A DNA stretch of 38,227 nt. It comes from 13-2-20CM-66-19 sp036273735. GTDB lineage: Bacteria; Pseudomonadota; Gammaproteobacteria; Steroidobacterales; Steroidobacteraceae. Positions 7,610-15,357 of the stretch are shown piece by piece. The notes beneath the pieces were generated by a model. It saw only the letters and a list, made by a program, of their open reading frames with translations. It was not told the DNA's origin and did not search any database. A program made the position numbers and the translations under genes. Position 1 is the stretch's first letter. Every line of letters starts with the position of its first letter. Location: the NCBI GenBank assembly GCA_036273735.1, contig DASUHA010000094.1, positions 1-38,227 on the forward strand. The letters run 5' to 3'.

Positions 7610-8299
7610 ATGATGCGACAATCGGAGCTATTGCCCCAGGAGCTGCCCCCGGAGCCCCTCGTCATCCTCAACCGCTGGATGGCCGAGGCCTGGCAGCATC
7701 GGCAGCAGCCGAACCCCAATGCCATGGTGCTCGCCACGAGCGACCTCTCGGGGCACCCCTCGGCGCGGGTGGTGCTCTGCAAGGAGGTGGTGCCGCTCCC
7801 CGGATACCTCGTTTTTTATACGAATTACCTGTCGCGCAAGGGCCGGCAGCTCGCGGAGAACCCCCGGGCGGCCGCGGTCATTCACTGGGATGCGCTCCAT
7901 CGCCAGGTGCGCATCGAAGGGCGCGTGCTGCAGGCCCCGGCGGCCGACAGTGATGCGTACTTTGCCTCCCGGCCATGGCCGAGTCGCGTGGGCGCCTGGG
8001 CGAGCGCGCAGAGCGAGCCCGTGGAATCGCGCGAGACCCTGCTCGAGTCGCTCGCGGTGACCGCGGAGCGCTTCGGCACGCCGCTGCCGGGGCTCCCCGG
8101 CGCAGAGGGCGAGATCAACATCGTCATACCGAGGCCGCCTCATTGGGGCGGATACCACCTCTGGGCGGAGGCCGTGGAGCTGTGGGTAGAGGGAGAGGCA
8201 CGCGTGCACGACCGCGCGCGTTGGACGCGCAACCTCACGTTGCAGCCGAACGGCTTTTTCGAGGCCGGGTCCTGGACCGCGACGCGTCTGCAACCCTAG
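7610..8299 (+). CDS. pdxH: Pyridoxamine/pyridoxine 5'-phosphate oxidase
   Basis: PdxH uses FMN and oxygen to make pyridoxal 5'-phosphate, the cofactor of BioA and YggS-type proteins also encoded here. The 229-residue length is close to E. coli PdxH (218). Recognisable segments are PNAMVLATSDLSGHPSARVV, VFYTNYLSRKGRQL, SRVGAWASAQSEPV, and the C-terminal WTRNLTLQPNGFF. A second ATG lies at 7613. The stop TAG is immediately followed by the reading frame of an ABC ATPase. Confidence 0.93.
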   Translation: MMRQSELLPQELPPEPLVILNRWMAEAWQHRQQPNPNAMVLATSDLSGHPSARVVLCKEVVPLPGYLVFYTNYLSRKGRQLAENPRAAAVIHWDALHRQVRIEGRVLQAPAADSDAYFASRPWPSRVGAWASAQSEPVESRETLLESLAVTAERFGTPLPGLPGAEGEINIVIPRPPHWGGYHLWAEAVELWVEGEARVHDRARWTRNLTLQPNGFFEAGSWTATRLQP

Positions 8300-8349
8300 T
8301 CGTTTCCCGGGGCGCATCGCCACGAGAAAGCGCTACTGAAAGGCAGCGG

Positions 8350-9111
8350 TGCACGCTCGCGGCCCGCGGCGTCGATGTTGCAGTCGGCGCGCGCCAGTTG
8401 GTGACGGACCTGTCGCTGGAATTTTCCCCGGGCGAATTCGTGGCCATCCTGGGCAGGAACGGCACCGGCAAGACACTCACGCTCCATACGCTCGCGGGGC
8501 TGCGGCGGCCGCAGGCGGGCAAGATCCAGCTCGATGGGGCGGCCATGGACAGCCTGAGCCGACGGGCAGTGGCACTGCGGCTGGGGCTGCTCGCCCAGGA
8601 TGTCGAAGAGTCTTTTGTCACGACGGCTCTGGAGGCGGTACTCGTAGGGAGGCATCCGCATCTGAAGCTGTGGCAGTGGGAGACGGCGGAGGACGAGCGG
8701 ATCGCGCACCAGGCGCTGACGTCGGTCGACCTGGCGGACTTCGCGCATCGCAGGACCGACACGCTCTCTGGGGGAGAGCTGCGGCGGGTCGCGGTGGCGG
8801 CGCTGCTCGCGCAGGAGCCGGCCGTCTATCTGCTCGATGAGCCTTCCAACCATCTCGATCCGGCGCATCAGCTGGAGATCCTCGGGCTGTTCCGGGAGCT
8901 GTGCAACACCGGCAAGATGGTGATTGCGACCCTTCACGATCCAACGATCGCCGCGCGGTTCGCCGACAAGGCGCTGCTGCTCTTCGGCGATGGCCGCTGG
9001 TCGGCAGGGCCGGCTGTGCAGATGCTGACCGCAGAGAGGCTGAGCGAGCTCTATCTCTCGCCCATGTTGGAATTGGAGAAGGATGGGCGGCGCATCTTCG
9101 CCAGCGCGTAG
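8350..9111 (+). CDS. btuD: ABC transporter ATP-binding protein, BtuD/FecE type (start uncertain)
   Basis: A nucleotide-binding subunit of the iron/B12 importer class. It has Walker A GRNGTGKT, a Q-loop in LLAQDVEES, the signature LSGGELRRVAVA, Walker B VYLLDEPSNHLD, and a switch histidine in TLHDPT. It probably pairs with the permease at 4236–5222, about 3 kb away. The start is a problem. Homology to the family begins near 8350 (TLAARGVDVAVG), yet between the pdxH stop and that point the frame has no ATG, GTG or TTG. The first usable codons are TTG 8398 and GTG 8401, which would remove the first beta strands. An upstream start inside pdxH, a rare start codon, or a one-base sequence error are alternatives. 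The stop lies 4 bp from the convergent rsmE. Confidence 0.82.
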   Translation, partial: CTLAARGVDVAVGARQLVTDLSLEFSPGEFVAILGRNGTGKTLTLHTLAGLRRPQAGKIQLDGAAMDSLSRRAVALRLGLLAQDVEESFVTTALEAVLVGRHPHLKLWQWETAEDERIAHQALTSVDLADFAHRRTDTLSGGELRRVAVAALLAQEPAVYLLDEPSNHLDPAHQLEILGLFRELCNTGKMVIATLHDPTIAARFADKALLLFGDGRWSAGPAVQMLTAERLSELYLSPMLELEKDGRRIFASA

Positions 9112-9115
9112 ACGC

Positions 9116-9850
9116 TCAGAGATCCCCGAATTGGTGTTGGAGCAGAGTCAGGGCCGCGACCGCCGCGGTCTCCGTACGCAGGACTCTCGGTCCCAGCCTC
9201 ACGCCGACGAAGCCGGCAGCCAGTGCGGCTCGCTGCTCGGGTTCGGCGAGGCCGCCTTCGGGGCCGATCAGTACGGTCATTCCGCCGTCAGGTTTCTTGA
9301 GATCGCCGATGCGCAGGGCGCCCGCGGGAGACAGCAGCAGGCGGGCTCCGGGCGTCTCCCGGTCTTGCTGCAGGAAATCATGCAGGCCCACGGGAGAGGT
9401 GATGTCGGGCATGCGGGTTCGGCCGCTTTGCTCGCAGGCCGCGGTAGCGATGCCTTGCCAGTGTTGGAGCTTGCGCTGCGACTGTTTGGCGTCGAGCTTC
9501 ACCACGCTGCGCTCGGTCAGCACGGGGATGATGCGGGTGACGCCGATCTCGGTGGCCTTCTGTATCACCCAATCCATGCGCTCGCCGCGCGAGACCCCCT
9601 GCGCCAGAGTCAGAGAAAGCGGCGATTCGCGAGCCACGTCGGAGCGCTCGCCGACGTCGACGATGACGGCACCCCGCTTGAACCCCTCGATCCGCGCGGC
9701 GTGCTCTCCGCCCCGGCCATCGAAAAGAACGAGGCCATCACCCGACCCGAGGCGCAATACCCGCGCGATATGGTTGGCGGCGTCGCCTTCGATCGTGTGG
9801 CGCCGGCCGGCGGCCAGAGGCCCCGGCACGTGGACACGGGTCAGTCGCAT
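9116..9850 (-). CDS. rsmE: 16S rRNA (uracil-1498-N3) methyltransferase RsmE
   Basis: RsmE methylates U1498 of 16S rRNA using S-adenosylmethionine. The 244-residue protein has an N-terminal PUA-like part (HTIEGDAANHIARVLRL) and a C-terminal SPOUT domain. The SPOUT domain shows QKATEIGVTRIIPVLTERS, VLIGPEGGLAEPE and the knot segment LGPRVLRTETA. Its start codon overlaps the bioA stop region by 10 bp on the same strand, so translation is likely coupled. Confidence 0.94.
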   Translation of the reverse strand: MRLTRVHVPGPLAAGRRHTIEGDAANHIARVLRLGSGDGLVLFDGRGGEHAARIEGFKRGAVIVDVGERSDVARESPLSLTLAQGVSRGERMDWVIQKATEIGVTRIIPVLTERSVVKLDAKQSQRKLQHWQGIATAACEQSGRTRMPDITSPVGLHDFLQQDRETPGARLLLSPAGALRIGDLKKPDGGMTVLIGPEGGLAEPEQRAALAAGFVGVRLGPRVLRTETAAVAALTLLQHQFGDL

Positions 9851-11196
9851 GTCGCGAGCTCGATCCCCTCGCGCGCAACGTCGATCATGAGATCGATCTC
9901 TTCCGGCGTCACCACATAGGGAGGCATGAAGTAGAGCACCGTCCCGATGGGACGCAACAGGACGCCGCGACTCAGGGCATGGCGGTAGATTCTCAGGCCG
10001 CGGCGCTCCTGCCAGGGATACGGCTCCCGGGTGGCTTTGTCACGCACCAACTCCACGGCGACGATCATGCCGTGCTGGCGGACCTCCGCGACATGCGGGT
10101 GCGCTTCGAGCTCGCGGGCCTTCGAGCCCAGATGGGCTGCGAGCGTGCGGTTGCGGCTGAGAACATCGTCGGTGCGAAAGATGTCGAGACTCGCCAAGGC
10201 AGCGGAGCAGGCGAGTGGATTGCCGGTGAAGCTGTGGGAGTGGAGGAAGGCCGTCAGCTTGACGTACTCGTCGTAGAAAGCGGCATAGATCGGGTCCGTC
10301 GTCACGACCGTCGAGAGCGGCAGGTAACCGGCGGTCAGGCCTTTCGACAGGCACATCATGTCGGGGCTGATACCCGCCTGCTCACACGCGAACATCGTCC
10401 CGGTCCTGCCGAATCCGACGGCAATTTCATCCGCGATGAGATGCACGCCATACCGGTCGCAAGCCTGGCGCAGCAGGGCGAGGTAGACCGGATCGTACAT
10501 GCGCATGTTGCCCGCGCATTGCACCAGCGGCTCGAGTATGACGGCAGCGGTCTCGTCGGCGTGCCTGGCGAGCGCCGCCTCCATGTGTGCGAACTTGCGT
10601 CGCGAATGCTCAGGCCAGCTCTCGCCCCGCTCTCTCTCGTAGCAGTCGGGCGATGGCACGGTGATCACGTCCATGAGGAGCGGCTGGTAGATCTCCTTGT
10701 AGAGGTCGACGTTGCCCACCGCGAGCGCGCCCAGGGTCTCGCCGTGGTAGCTGTTGGACAAGGTGATGAAGCGCCGCTTCGCGGCCTTGCCGACGTTGCG
10801 CCAGTAATGAAAGCTCATCTTGACGGCGACCTCCACCGCGGAGGAGCCGTTGTCGGCGTAGAAGCAGCGCGTCAGACCCTTAGGAGCGATGGCCGCCAGT
10901 GCCTCGGAGAGCGCAATCACCGGCTCGTGGGTGAAGCCTGCGAGGATCACCTGCTCCAGCCGCTCGAGCTGATCGCGCACCGCCGCATTGATGCGGGGAT
11001 TGGCGTGACCGAAGAGATTCACCCACCAGGAGCTGATCGCATCGAGGTAACGCCTGCCCTCGAAGTCCTCGAGCCAGGCCCCCGTGCCCCGGCGGACCGG
11101 AATCATGGGAACGTTCTCGTGGTCCTTCATCTGGGTGCACGGATGCCAGACGTGGGCGAGGTCTCGGGCGGCGTAGAGGGCGTTGCCGGTAGTCAT
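9841..11196 (-). CDS. bioA: Adenosylmethionine-8-amino-7-oxononanoate aminotransferase
   Basis: BioA transfers an amino group from S-adenosylmethionine to KAPA, making DAPA in biotin synthesis. It is a class III PLP aminotransferase of 451 residues. Evidence includes the BioA-specific HVWHPCTQMKDHE near the start, NSYHGETLGALAVG, DEIAVGFGRTG, and the PLP lysine (about K285) in LSKGLTAGYLPLS. I chose the ATG at 11196 (MTTGNALY) over an upstream one at 11292, which lies inside the divergent gene. Other bio genes are not in the window. The 28-bp gap to the divergent DUF1614 gene leaves almost no room for separate promoters. Confidence 0.93.
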   Translation of the reverse strand: MTTGNALYAARDLAHVWHPCTQMKDHENVPMIPVRRGTGAWLEDFEGRRYLDAISSWWVNLFGHANPRINAAVRDQLERLEQVILAGFTHEPVIALSEALAAIAPKGLTRCFYADNGSSAVEVAVKMSFHYWRNVGKAAKRRFITLSNSYHGETLGALAVGNVDLYKEIYQPLLMDVITVPSPDCYERERGESWPEHSRRKFAHMEAALARHADETAAVILEPLVQCAGNMRMYDPVYLALLRQACDRYGVHLIADEIAVGFGRTGTMFACEQAGISPDMMCLSKGLTAGYLPLSTVVTTDPIYAAFYDEYVKLTAFLHSHSFTGNPLACSAALASLDIFRTDDVLSRNRTLAAHLGSKARELEAHPHVAEVRQHGMIVAVELVRDKATREPYPWQERRGLRIYRHALSRGVLLRPIGTVLYFMPPYVVTPEEIDLMIDVAREGIELATCD

Positions 11197-11224
11197 GCGG
11201 GCATTGTGGCATGATGCTGCCGCC

Positions 11225-11932
11225 ATGCACGGCTCCCAACTGCAGTATTTCCCGGTCTCCCTGCCGTTCCTGCTCATCTTCTGGGGCCTCATCGTCGTCC
11301 TGATCGGCCTCGCGGCGCTGCGCCTGCTGCGCTATGCGTCGCTGTCGATGGGCATCACGGAGACCGCGCTCATCGCGGTCCTCGGACTGTCCCTGCTCGG
11401 CAGCTACATCAACATCCCGGTGGCCTATCTGCCCGGGCACCGGGCGATGACGACCGGCGAGATCAACTTCTTCGGGATGACCTATATCGTCCCCATCGTG
11501 CAGCAGTCCCGCGCAACGGTTCTCGCGATCAATGTCGGGGGAGCGATCATTCCGATGATGCTGTCGCTCTATCTGCTCTTCAAGCATCGCCTCTTCTTCC
11601 TTGGCGCGGTCGGCACCGCCTTCGTCGCGGTGGTCTGCCACTTCCTCGCGCAGCCCGTGCCGGGCTTCGGGATCGCCCTGCCGATATTCGTGCCGGCCGT
11701 TGCCACGGCCATCATTGCTGTCGCGCTGACACGCCGCCGCGCGGCACCCCTCGCTTACATCTGCGGCAGCTTCGGGACGCTCATCGGCGCAGATCTCCTG
11801 AACCTGGGGGCCATCCAGGCGATGGGAGCGCCCGTGGCCTCGATCGGCGGTGCCGGTACGTTCGATGGTATCTTCGTGACGGGCCTCCTCGCCGTCCTAT
11901 ACGCAGGCTTCTCGCGCTACCTGCATGACTGA
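11225..11932 (+). CDS. DUF1614 family integral membrane protein
   Basis: A 235-residue protein with about seven hydrophobic helices. The first covers residues 9–30 (VSLPFLLIFWGLIVVLIGLA). Near the C-terminus is a conserved GADLLNLGAIQ…SIGGAGTFDGIF block, which I associate with DUF1614. The family has no established function. The ATG at 11225 was preferred to one at 11183, because the latter lies within the divergent bioA and adds a poorly fitting leader. It overlaps ampD by 8 bp, suggesting they form an operon. Confidence 0.78.
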   Translation: MHGSQLQYFPVSLPFLLIFWGLIVVLIGLAALRLLRYASLSMGITETALIAVLGLSLLGSYINIPVAYLPGHRAMTTGEINFFGMTYIVPIVQQSRATVLAINVGGAIIPMMLSLYLLFKHRLFFLGAVGTAFVAVVCHFLAQPVPGFGIALPIFVPAVATAIIAVALTRRRAAPLAYICGSFGTLIGADLLNLGAIQAMGAPVASIGGAGTFDGIFVTGLLAVLYAGFSRYLHD

Positions 11933-12497
11933 ATCGTCCGGAACGAATCTGCAGATCGAGCCCGCCACCGGCTTGCTCACCGGCGTGCGTCAGGTCCTGT
12001 CGCCGCATTGCGATGCCCGCCCGAAAGGCATGACGCCGGACCTCATCGTGGTGCACGGCATCAGCCTGCCGGCGGGCGAATTCGGCGGGCCCTGGATCGA
12101 CCGCCTCTTCACCGGCAACCTGCCACCCGACGCGCACCCCTCATTCCGTGAGACCTCGAGCCTTCGCGTCTCTGCGCATGCGGTCGTCCGCCGCGACGGC
12201 ACCATCACTCAATACGTTCCGTTCGGCATGCGCGCCTGGCATGCCGGCCACTCCGAATATAACGGCCGTAGCGGCTGCAACGATTTTTCGATCGGCATCG
12301 AGCTGGAGGGAACCGATCAGACTCCCTACACCGATGCCCAGTACGAGACTCTCGCCATCCTCGTCAAGGCGTTGCTCACGAGCTACCCGACGCTCTCTGC
12401 AGGGCACATCGTGGGCCACTGTGATGTCGCCCCCGGGCGCAAGACCGATCCCGGACCGGCGTTCGACTGGCCGCGGTGGCGAAGGCTGTTGGCGTGA
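11925..12497 (+). CDS. ampD: 1,6-anhydro-N-acetylmuramyl-L-alanine amidase AmpD
   Basis: AmpD is a cytoplasmic zinc amidase that cuts the peptide from anhydromuropeptides during cell-wall recycling. In beta-lactamase-inducible species it thereby affects AmpR signalling. The 190-residue length is typical. The zinc ligands are recognisable: H44 in LIVVHGIS, H165 and D175 in VGHCDVAPGRKTDPG. The substrate-binding region VSAHAVVRRDGTITQYV and the NDFSIGIELEG strand are also present. It overlaps the DUF1614 gene upstream. No ampE, ampR or beta-lactamase gene is visible here. Confidence 0.92.
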   Translation: MTESSGTNLQIEPATGLLTGVRQVLSPHCDARPKGMTPDLIVVHGISLPAGEFGGPWIDRLFTGNLPPDAHPSFRETSSLRVSAHAVVRRDGTITQYVPFGMRAWHAGHSEYNGRSGCNDFSIGIELEGTDQTPYTDAQYETLAILVKALLTSYPTLSAGHIVGHCDVAPGRKTDPGPAFDWPRWRRLLA

Positions 12498-12542
12498 GGT
12501 CATGAGGCGAGACGATCGATCGCTCTGCTGAGGAGATAGGTC

Positions 12543-12950
12543 ATGGCACATATCGAAGGTGGCTGTCTGTGCGGCAAGGTGCGTTACGCCGCGGATACCG
12601 AGCCCAGGTTTGTCGGCGTCTGCCACTGCGCCGACTGTCAACGCTTCACCGGCTCGGCCTTCTCGACGGTGATGGCCTTCCCGGCCGCGGAGCTGAAGGT
12701 GACCGGGACACTCAAGACCTTTACCAAGGCGGGGGACACCGGCAAGCCGATCCACCGCCGCTTCTGCCCGGAGTGCGGCTCCGGCATCGTGGATGAGGCG
12801 GATGCGCTGCCGGGCATCGCGATGATCAATGTCGGCACGCTCGATGACCCGAGCTGGGTGAAGCCGCAATCGGAGATCTACTGCGCGAGCGCCCAGCCCT
12901 GGGTATCCCTCGGCGGCGGGTTGCAGCGCTTCGCGAAAACGCCGGGCTGA
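12543..12950 (+). CDS. GFA (glutathione-dependent formaldehyde-activating) family protein
   Basis: A 135-residue protein with the CENP-V/GFA zinc-binding fold. The cysteine pattern is complete: C8 and C10 (GCLCG), C27, C29 and C32 (CHCADCQ), and a later CPECGSG pair. Many bacterial members have unknown substrates, and glutathione-formaldehyde chemistry has been questioned for the family, so I do not assign a reaction. A good ribosome-binding site, AGGAGAT, lies just before the ATG. It follows ampD by 45 bp. Confidence 0.86.
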   Translation: MAHIEGGCLCGKVRYAADTEPRFVGVCHCADCQRFTGSAFSTVMAFPAAELKVTGTLKTFTKAGDTGKPIHRRFCPECGSGIVDEADALPGIAMINVGTLDDPSWVKPQSEIYCASAQPWVSLGGGLQRFAKTPG

Positions 12951-13012
12951 ACCGGCGGCGGCCCTGGTTGTCCTATCCGGTGTGGACACGCGCCGCCCGG
13001 AGAGAGGCTCAC

Positions 13013-13696
13013 ATGAAGAAGATCGCTTTGGCGCTGCTGGCGGTGCTGATCTGTGCCTCGGTGCGCCCTGCCGAAGCCGCCTCGCAACCCTGGATCGAAG
13101 GGACTCACTATGTCGTCCTCGACCAGCCGCAACCCACGACCGTGCCGGCGGGAAAGGTCGAGGTCATGGAGGTGTTCTCCTACGCCTGCCCCTTCTGCAA
13201 CAAGTTCCAGCCGGTCATGCACCAGCTGGAGCGCAGTCTCCCGCCCAATGCGGAGATGGCGTACCTGCCCGCCTCGTTCAATTCGACTGAGGACTGGCCG
13301 ATGTTTCAGCGCGCCTACTACGCGGCCGAGTCTCTGGGCATCGCGAAGCGCACGCATCAGGCGATGTACGATGCCGTATGGAAGACAGGTGAGCTCGCGA
13401 TCACTGATCAGGGGACGAATCAGTTGAAGCATCCGCTGCCGTCCCTGGAGGATGCCGCGCGCTGTTACTCGCGGCTCACGGGCGTGAGCCAGCAGACGTT
13501 TCTCGCGACTGCCCGGTCGTTCGGCGTAGATACCAAGATGCGCGAGGCGGACGCTCAGGTCATGGCCATGCAGATCCCGGGTACGCCTTGCATCATCGTG
13601 GACGGCAAGTACCGCATCGTCATGGACTCTCTGAAGTCGTATGACGATGTGATCAAGCTCGTCAACTTCCTCGTCGCCAAGTCAAGCGCGCACTGA
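13013..13696 (+). CDS. dsbA: Periplasmic thiol:disulfide interchange protein, DsbA family
   Basis: A 227-residue exported oxidoreductase that introduces disulfides into secreted proteins. A signal peptide spans about residues 1–22 (MKKIALALLAVLICASVRPA, with cleavage near AEA-A). The thioredoxin fold has the active site C59-P-F-C62 in SYACPFCNKF and a cis-proline in the GTPCIIVDG loop. The dipeptide PF differs from the PH of E. coli DsbA, which may change the redox potential. The ATG at 13013 was chosen because it gives a standard signal peptide. No partner DsbB is in the window. Confidence 0.9.
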   Translation: MKKIALALLAVLICASVRPAEAASQPWIEGTHYVVLDQPQPTTVPAGKVEVMEVFSYACPFCNKFQPVMHQLERSLPPNAEMAYLPASFNSTEDWPMFQRAYYAAESLGIAKRTHQAMYDAVWKTGELAITDQGTNQLKHPLPSLEDAARCYSRLTGVSQQTFLATARSFGVDTKMREADAQVMAMQIPGTPCIIVDGKYRIVMDSLKSYDDVIKLVNFLVAKSSAH

Positions 13697-13735
13697 GACG
13701 GACCCGAGCGTCGGACGCAGCGCTCGCAGCGGCTT

Positions 13736-14101
13736 TCAGACTCTGGCCGGCCGGGTCGGGTCTGAGGGACCGGACGCGCTCCCGACGTCCACCTCCGGCG
13801 GCACAGCCTTGAGCCGGAAGTCCGACCAGCGCGAGTTGAGCGCCCAACGCATTGCAAACACCTGTATGACGGCGGTGAGGACCATGGAGAGGATCCCGAC
13901 GGTCATCCCACCCGATGCCAGGCGGGCGAGCTGATCGATGTTCAGATTGGAGAGGCTCTGACCGGACTGCAGCATGCCCTCGACGGTGGAGAAGAGTCCC
14001 GCCAGCGACCACGCCGTCATGATGATCATCAGCGGGATCACGAGGAGGCTCGCCCGCCAGCTATAGCTCCACCACACCTTGAATGCCTGCATGAGAGTCA
14101 T
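13736..14101 (-). CDS. Hypothetical membrane protein
   Basis: I do not recognise this protein of 121 residues. It has two clear hydrophobic helices, one near residues 17–36 (RASLLVIPLMIIMTAWSLAG) and one near 67–86 (GGMTVGILSMVLTAVIQVFA). A polar tail with prolines follows. The ATG at 14101 has an AGAAGGGA ribosome-binding site; an in-frame ATG at 14122 would add seven residues. It is convergent with dsbA and follows another small membrane protein gene on the same strand by about 100 bp. Confidence 0.6.
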   Translation of the reverse strand: MTLMQAFKVWWSYSWRASLLVIPLMIIMTAWSLAGLFSTVEGMLQSGQSLSNLNIDQLARLASGGMTVGILSMVLTAVIQVFAMRWALNSRWSDFRLKAVPPEVDVGSASGPSDPTRPARV

Positions 14102-14203
14102 GGGTCGTCCCTTCTGCCACACACAGAGATGACGTTGAGGTCGGGAGACCGCGCGCGCGGATGCGGGTTCCCGGATCGGCCGGATCGCCGGGGTCGGCCA
14201 GGA

Positions 14204-14560
14204 TTATGCGCCCCTAAACCATGCGGCGTGAGCAGCCGCCTGGATGGCCGCGGCAAAGGGCAGGCAGACGAGTGCCAGCAGAATGCCGATGACGGCGGCG
14301 AACTTCAGGGCGCGGCTGACGACCACCTGCCGGCGGGTCGCTCCCGCGATAGACAGCCGCCCGAGTGCCGCGAAGCCGGCACTGCTGCCGATCAGCCCGA
14401 CACCGGCGAGAGTGCGGGCCCAGGCCGCCGCCACCTGGGCGGGATGCAGCCAGCTCGAGAGACCGAAGAAGAGCAAGGCGACCCCGAGCACCAGGAGCAC
14501 AACGGCGAATACGTACGCCGCTACCCCGGCCAGACCCAGGAGGGCTCCACCCAAAGGCAC
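14204..14560 (-). CDS. Hypothetical small integral membrane protein
   Basis: This 118-residue protein has three or four hydrophobic segments. The first is residues 8–33 (AALLG…VLGVALLFFGL-like), another lies near 48–64, and the last covers about 82–108. A basic loop, ATRRQVVVSRALK, separates the last two. I cannot assign a family. The only start near the 5' end is GTG at 14560, 5 bp after the stop of the adenosyltransferase gene on the same strand, so they are likely co-transcribed. Confidence 0.55.
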   Translation of the reverse strand: MPLGGALLGLAGVAAYVFAVVLLVLGVALLFFGLSSWLHPAQVAAAWARTLAGVGLIGSSAGFAALGRLSIAGATRRQVVVSRALKFAAVIGILLALVCLPFAAAIQAAAHAAWFRGA

Positions 14561-14565
14561 GCCTG

Positions 14566-15126
14566 TCAGCCGCGCTTCCCTCGATCGTGGCGCCAGAGCA
14601 CCTCGCTCCCGCGCTCGTGGCGCGCCAACACGCGCGCGAGGACGAACAGCAGGTCCGAGAGCCTGTTGAGGTAACGCAGTACCTCAGGGTTGACCGTCTC
14701 AGCTCTCGCCAGCGCCCATGTCCTGCGCTCGGCGCGCCGCGAAACGGTGCGGCCCAGATGACAGGCCGCCGCAGCAGGGCCTCCCCCGGGGAGAATGAAC
14801 TCCTTCAACGGCGGCAGTGGGTCGTTGAACCCGTCGAGCGCCTTCTCCAGCCTTTCCACGTGCGCAGGCGTAATGACGATGTGACCTGGAATGCAGAGCT
14901 CGGCGCCCAGATCGAACAGCTCATGCTGCACCTCCGTCAGCACCGCCGTCACAGCGTCTGGCAGCCCAGCAACTGCCAGCAGCACTCCGAGGACGCTGTT
15001 CAGCTCATCGACAGTCCCGTATGCCTCTACACGCACACTGTCCTTCGGCACCCGCGAGCCGTCACCGAGACCGGTCGTGCCATCGTCACCCGTACGCGTG
15101 TAGATCTTGCTGAGCCTGTTGCCCAT
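14566..15126 (-). CDS. PduO-type ATP:cob(I)alamin adenosyltransferase
   Basis: This enzyme moves the adenosyl group of ATP to cob(I)alamin, making coenzyme B12. The 186-residue protein has the family's N-terminal ATP-binding loop IYTRTGDDGTTGLGDG (about residues 8–23), the conserved VDELNSVLG, and the C-terminal YLNRLSDLLFVLAR. The arginine-rich SRRAERR helix is present as well. The ATG at 15126 is supported by an AGGCG site upstream and by homology; a longer open frame to 15570 crosses a repeat and the neighbouring gene. It fits with the BtuC/BtuD-like transporter genes as B12 uptake and activation, with no B12-dependent enzyme visible. Confidence 0.9.
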   Translation of the reverse strand: MGNRLSKIYTRTGDDGTTGLGDGSRVPKDSVRVEAYGTVDELNSVLGVLLAVAGLPDAVTAVLTEVQHELFDLGAELCIPGHIVITPAHVERLEKALDGFNDPLPPLKEFILPGGGPAAAACHLGRTVSRRAERRTWALARAETVNPEVLRYLNRLSDLLFVLARVLARHERGSEVLWRHDRGKRG

Positions 15127-15208
15127 GGGTCGCCTCCGGGCGTGCAATCGCCGAGCGCGATTGTGCCAGACCCCGGGATTTGACAGCGCCCCGCCGCGGT
15201 TGTAGTAA

Positions 15209-15320
15209 ACGCTGGATCCGGGCATCCTGCCCGGCCCCAGCGCGGCGTCGAGCACAAGGCGCGACTTTTGCTCGACGCTCGACGCCTCCGGCGGCGAGCA
15301 CCTCCCTGTACCTATGCTTC
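15209..15320 (+). repeat. Structured repeat family B, copy B2 (upstream of IMPase gene)
   Basis: This copy lies between the divergent adenosyltransferase and IMPase genes, oriented toward the latter and ending about 38 bp before its ATG. H1 is GCTGG…CCAGC around CCGGGCATCCTGCCCGG. H2 is GCGTCGAGCA paired with TGCTCGACGC. H3 is shorter (GCCTCCGGC). H4 is degenerate. Compared with B1, the H1 and H2 stems have paired base changes that keep the pairing (A-T to G-C, T-A to G-C). Confidence 0.83.
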
Positions 15321-15357
15321 GTCGACTGCCCCCAAATCGCAGGAACAGCCGTCCACC

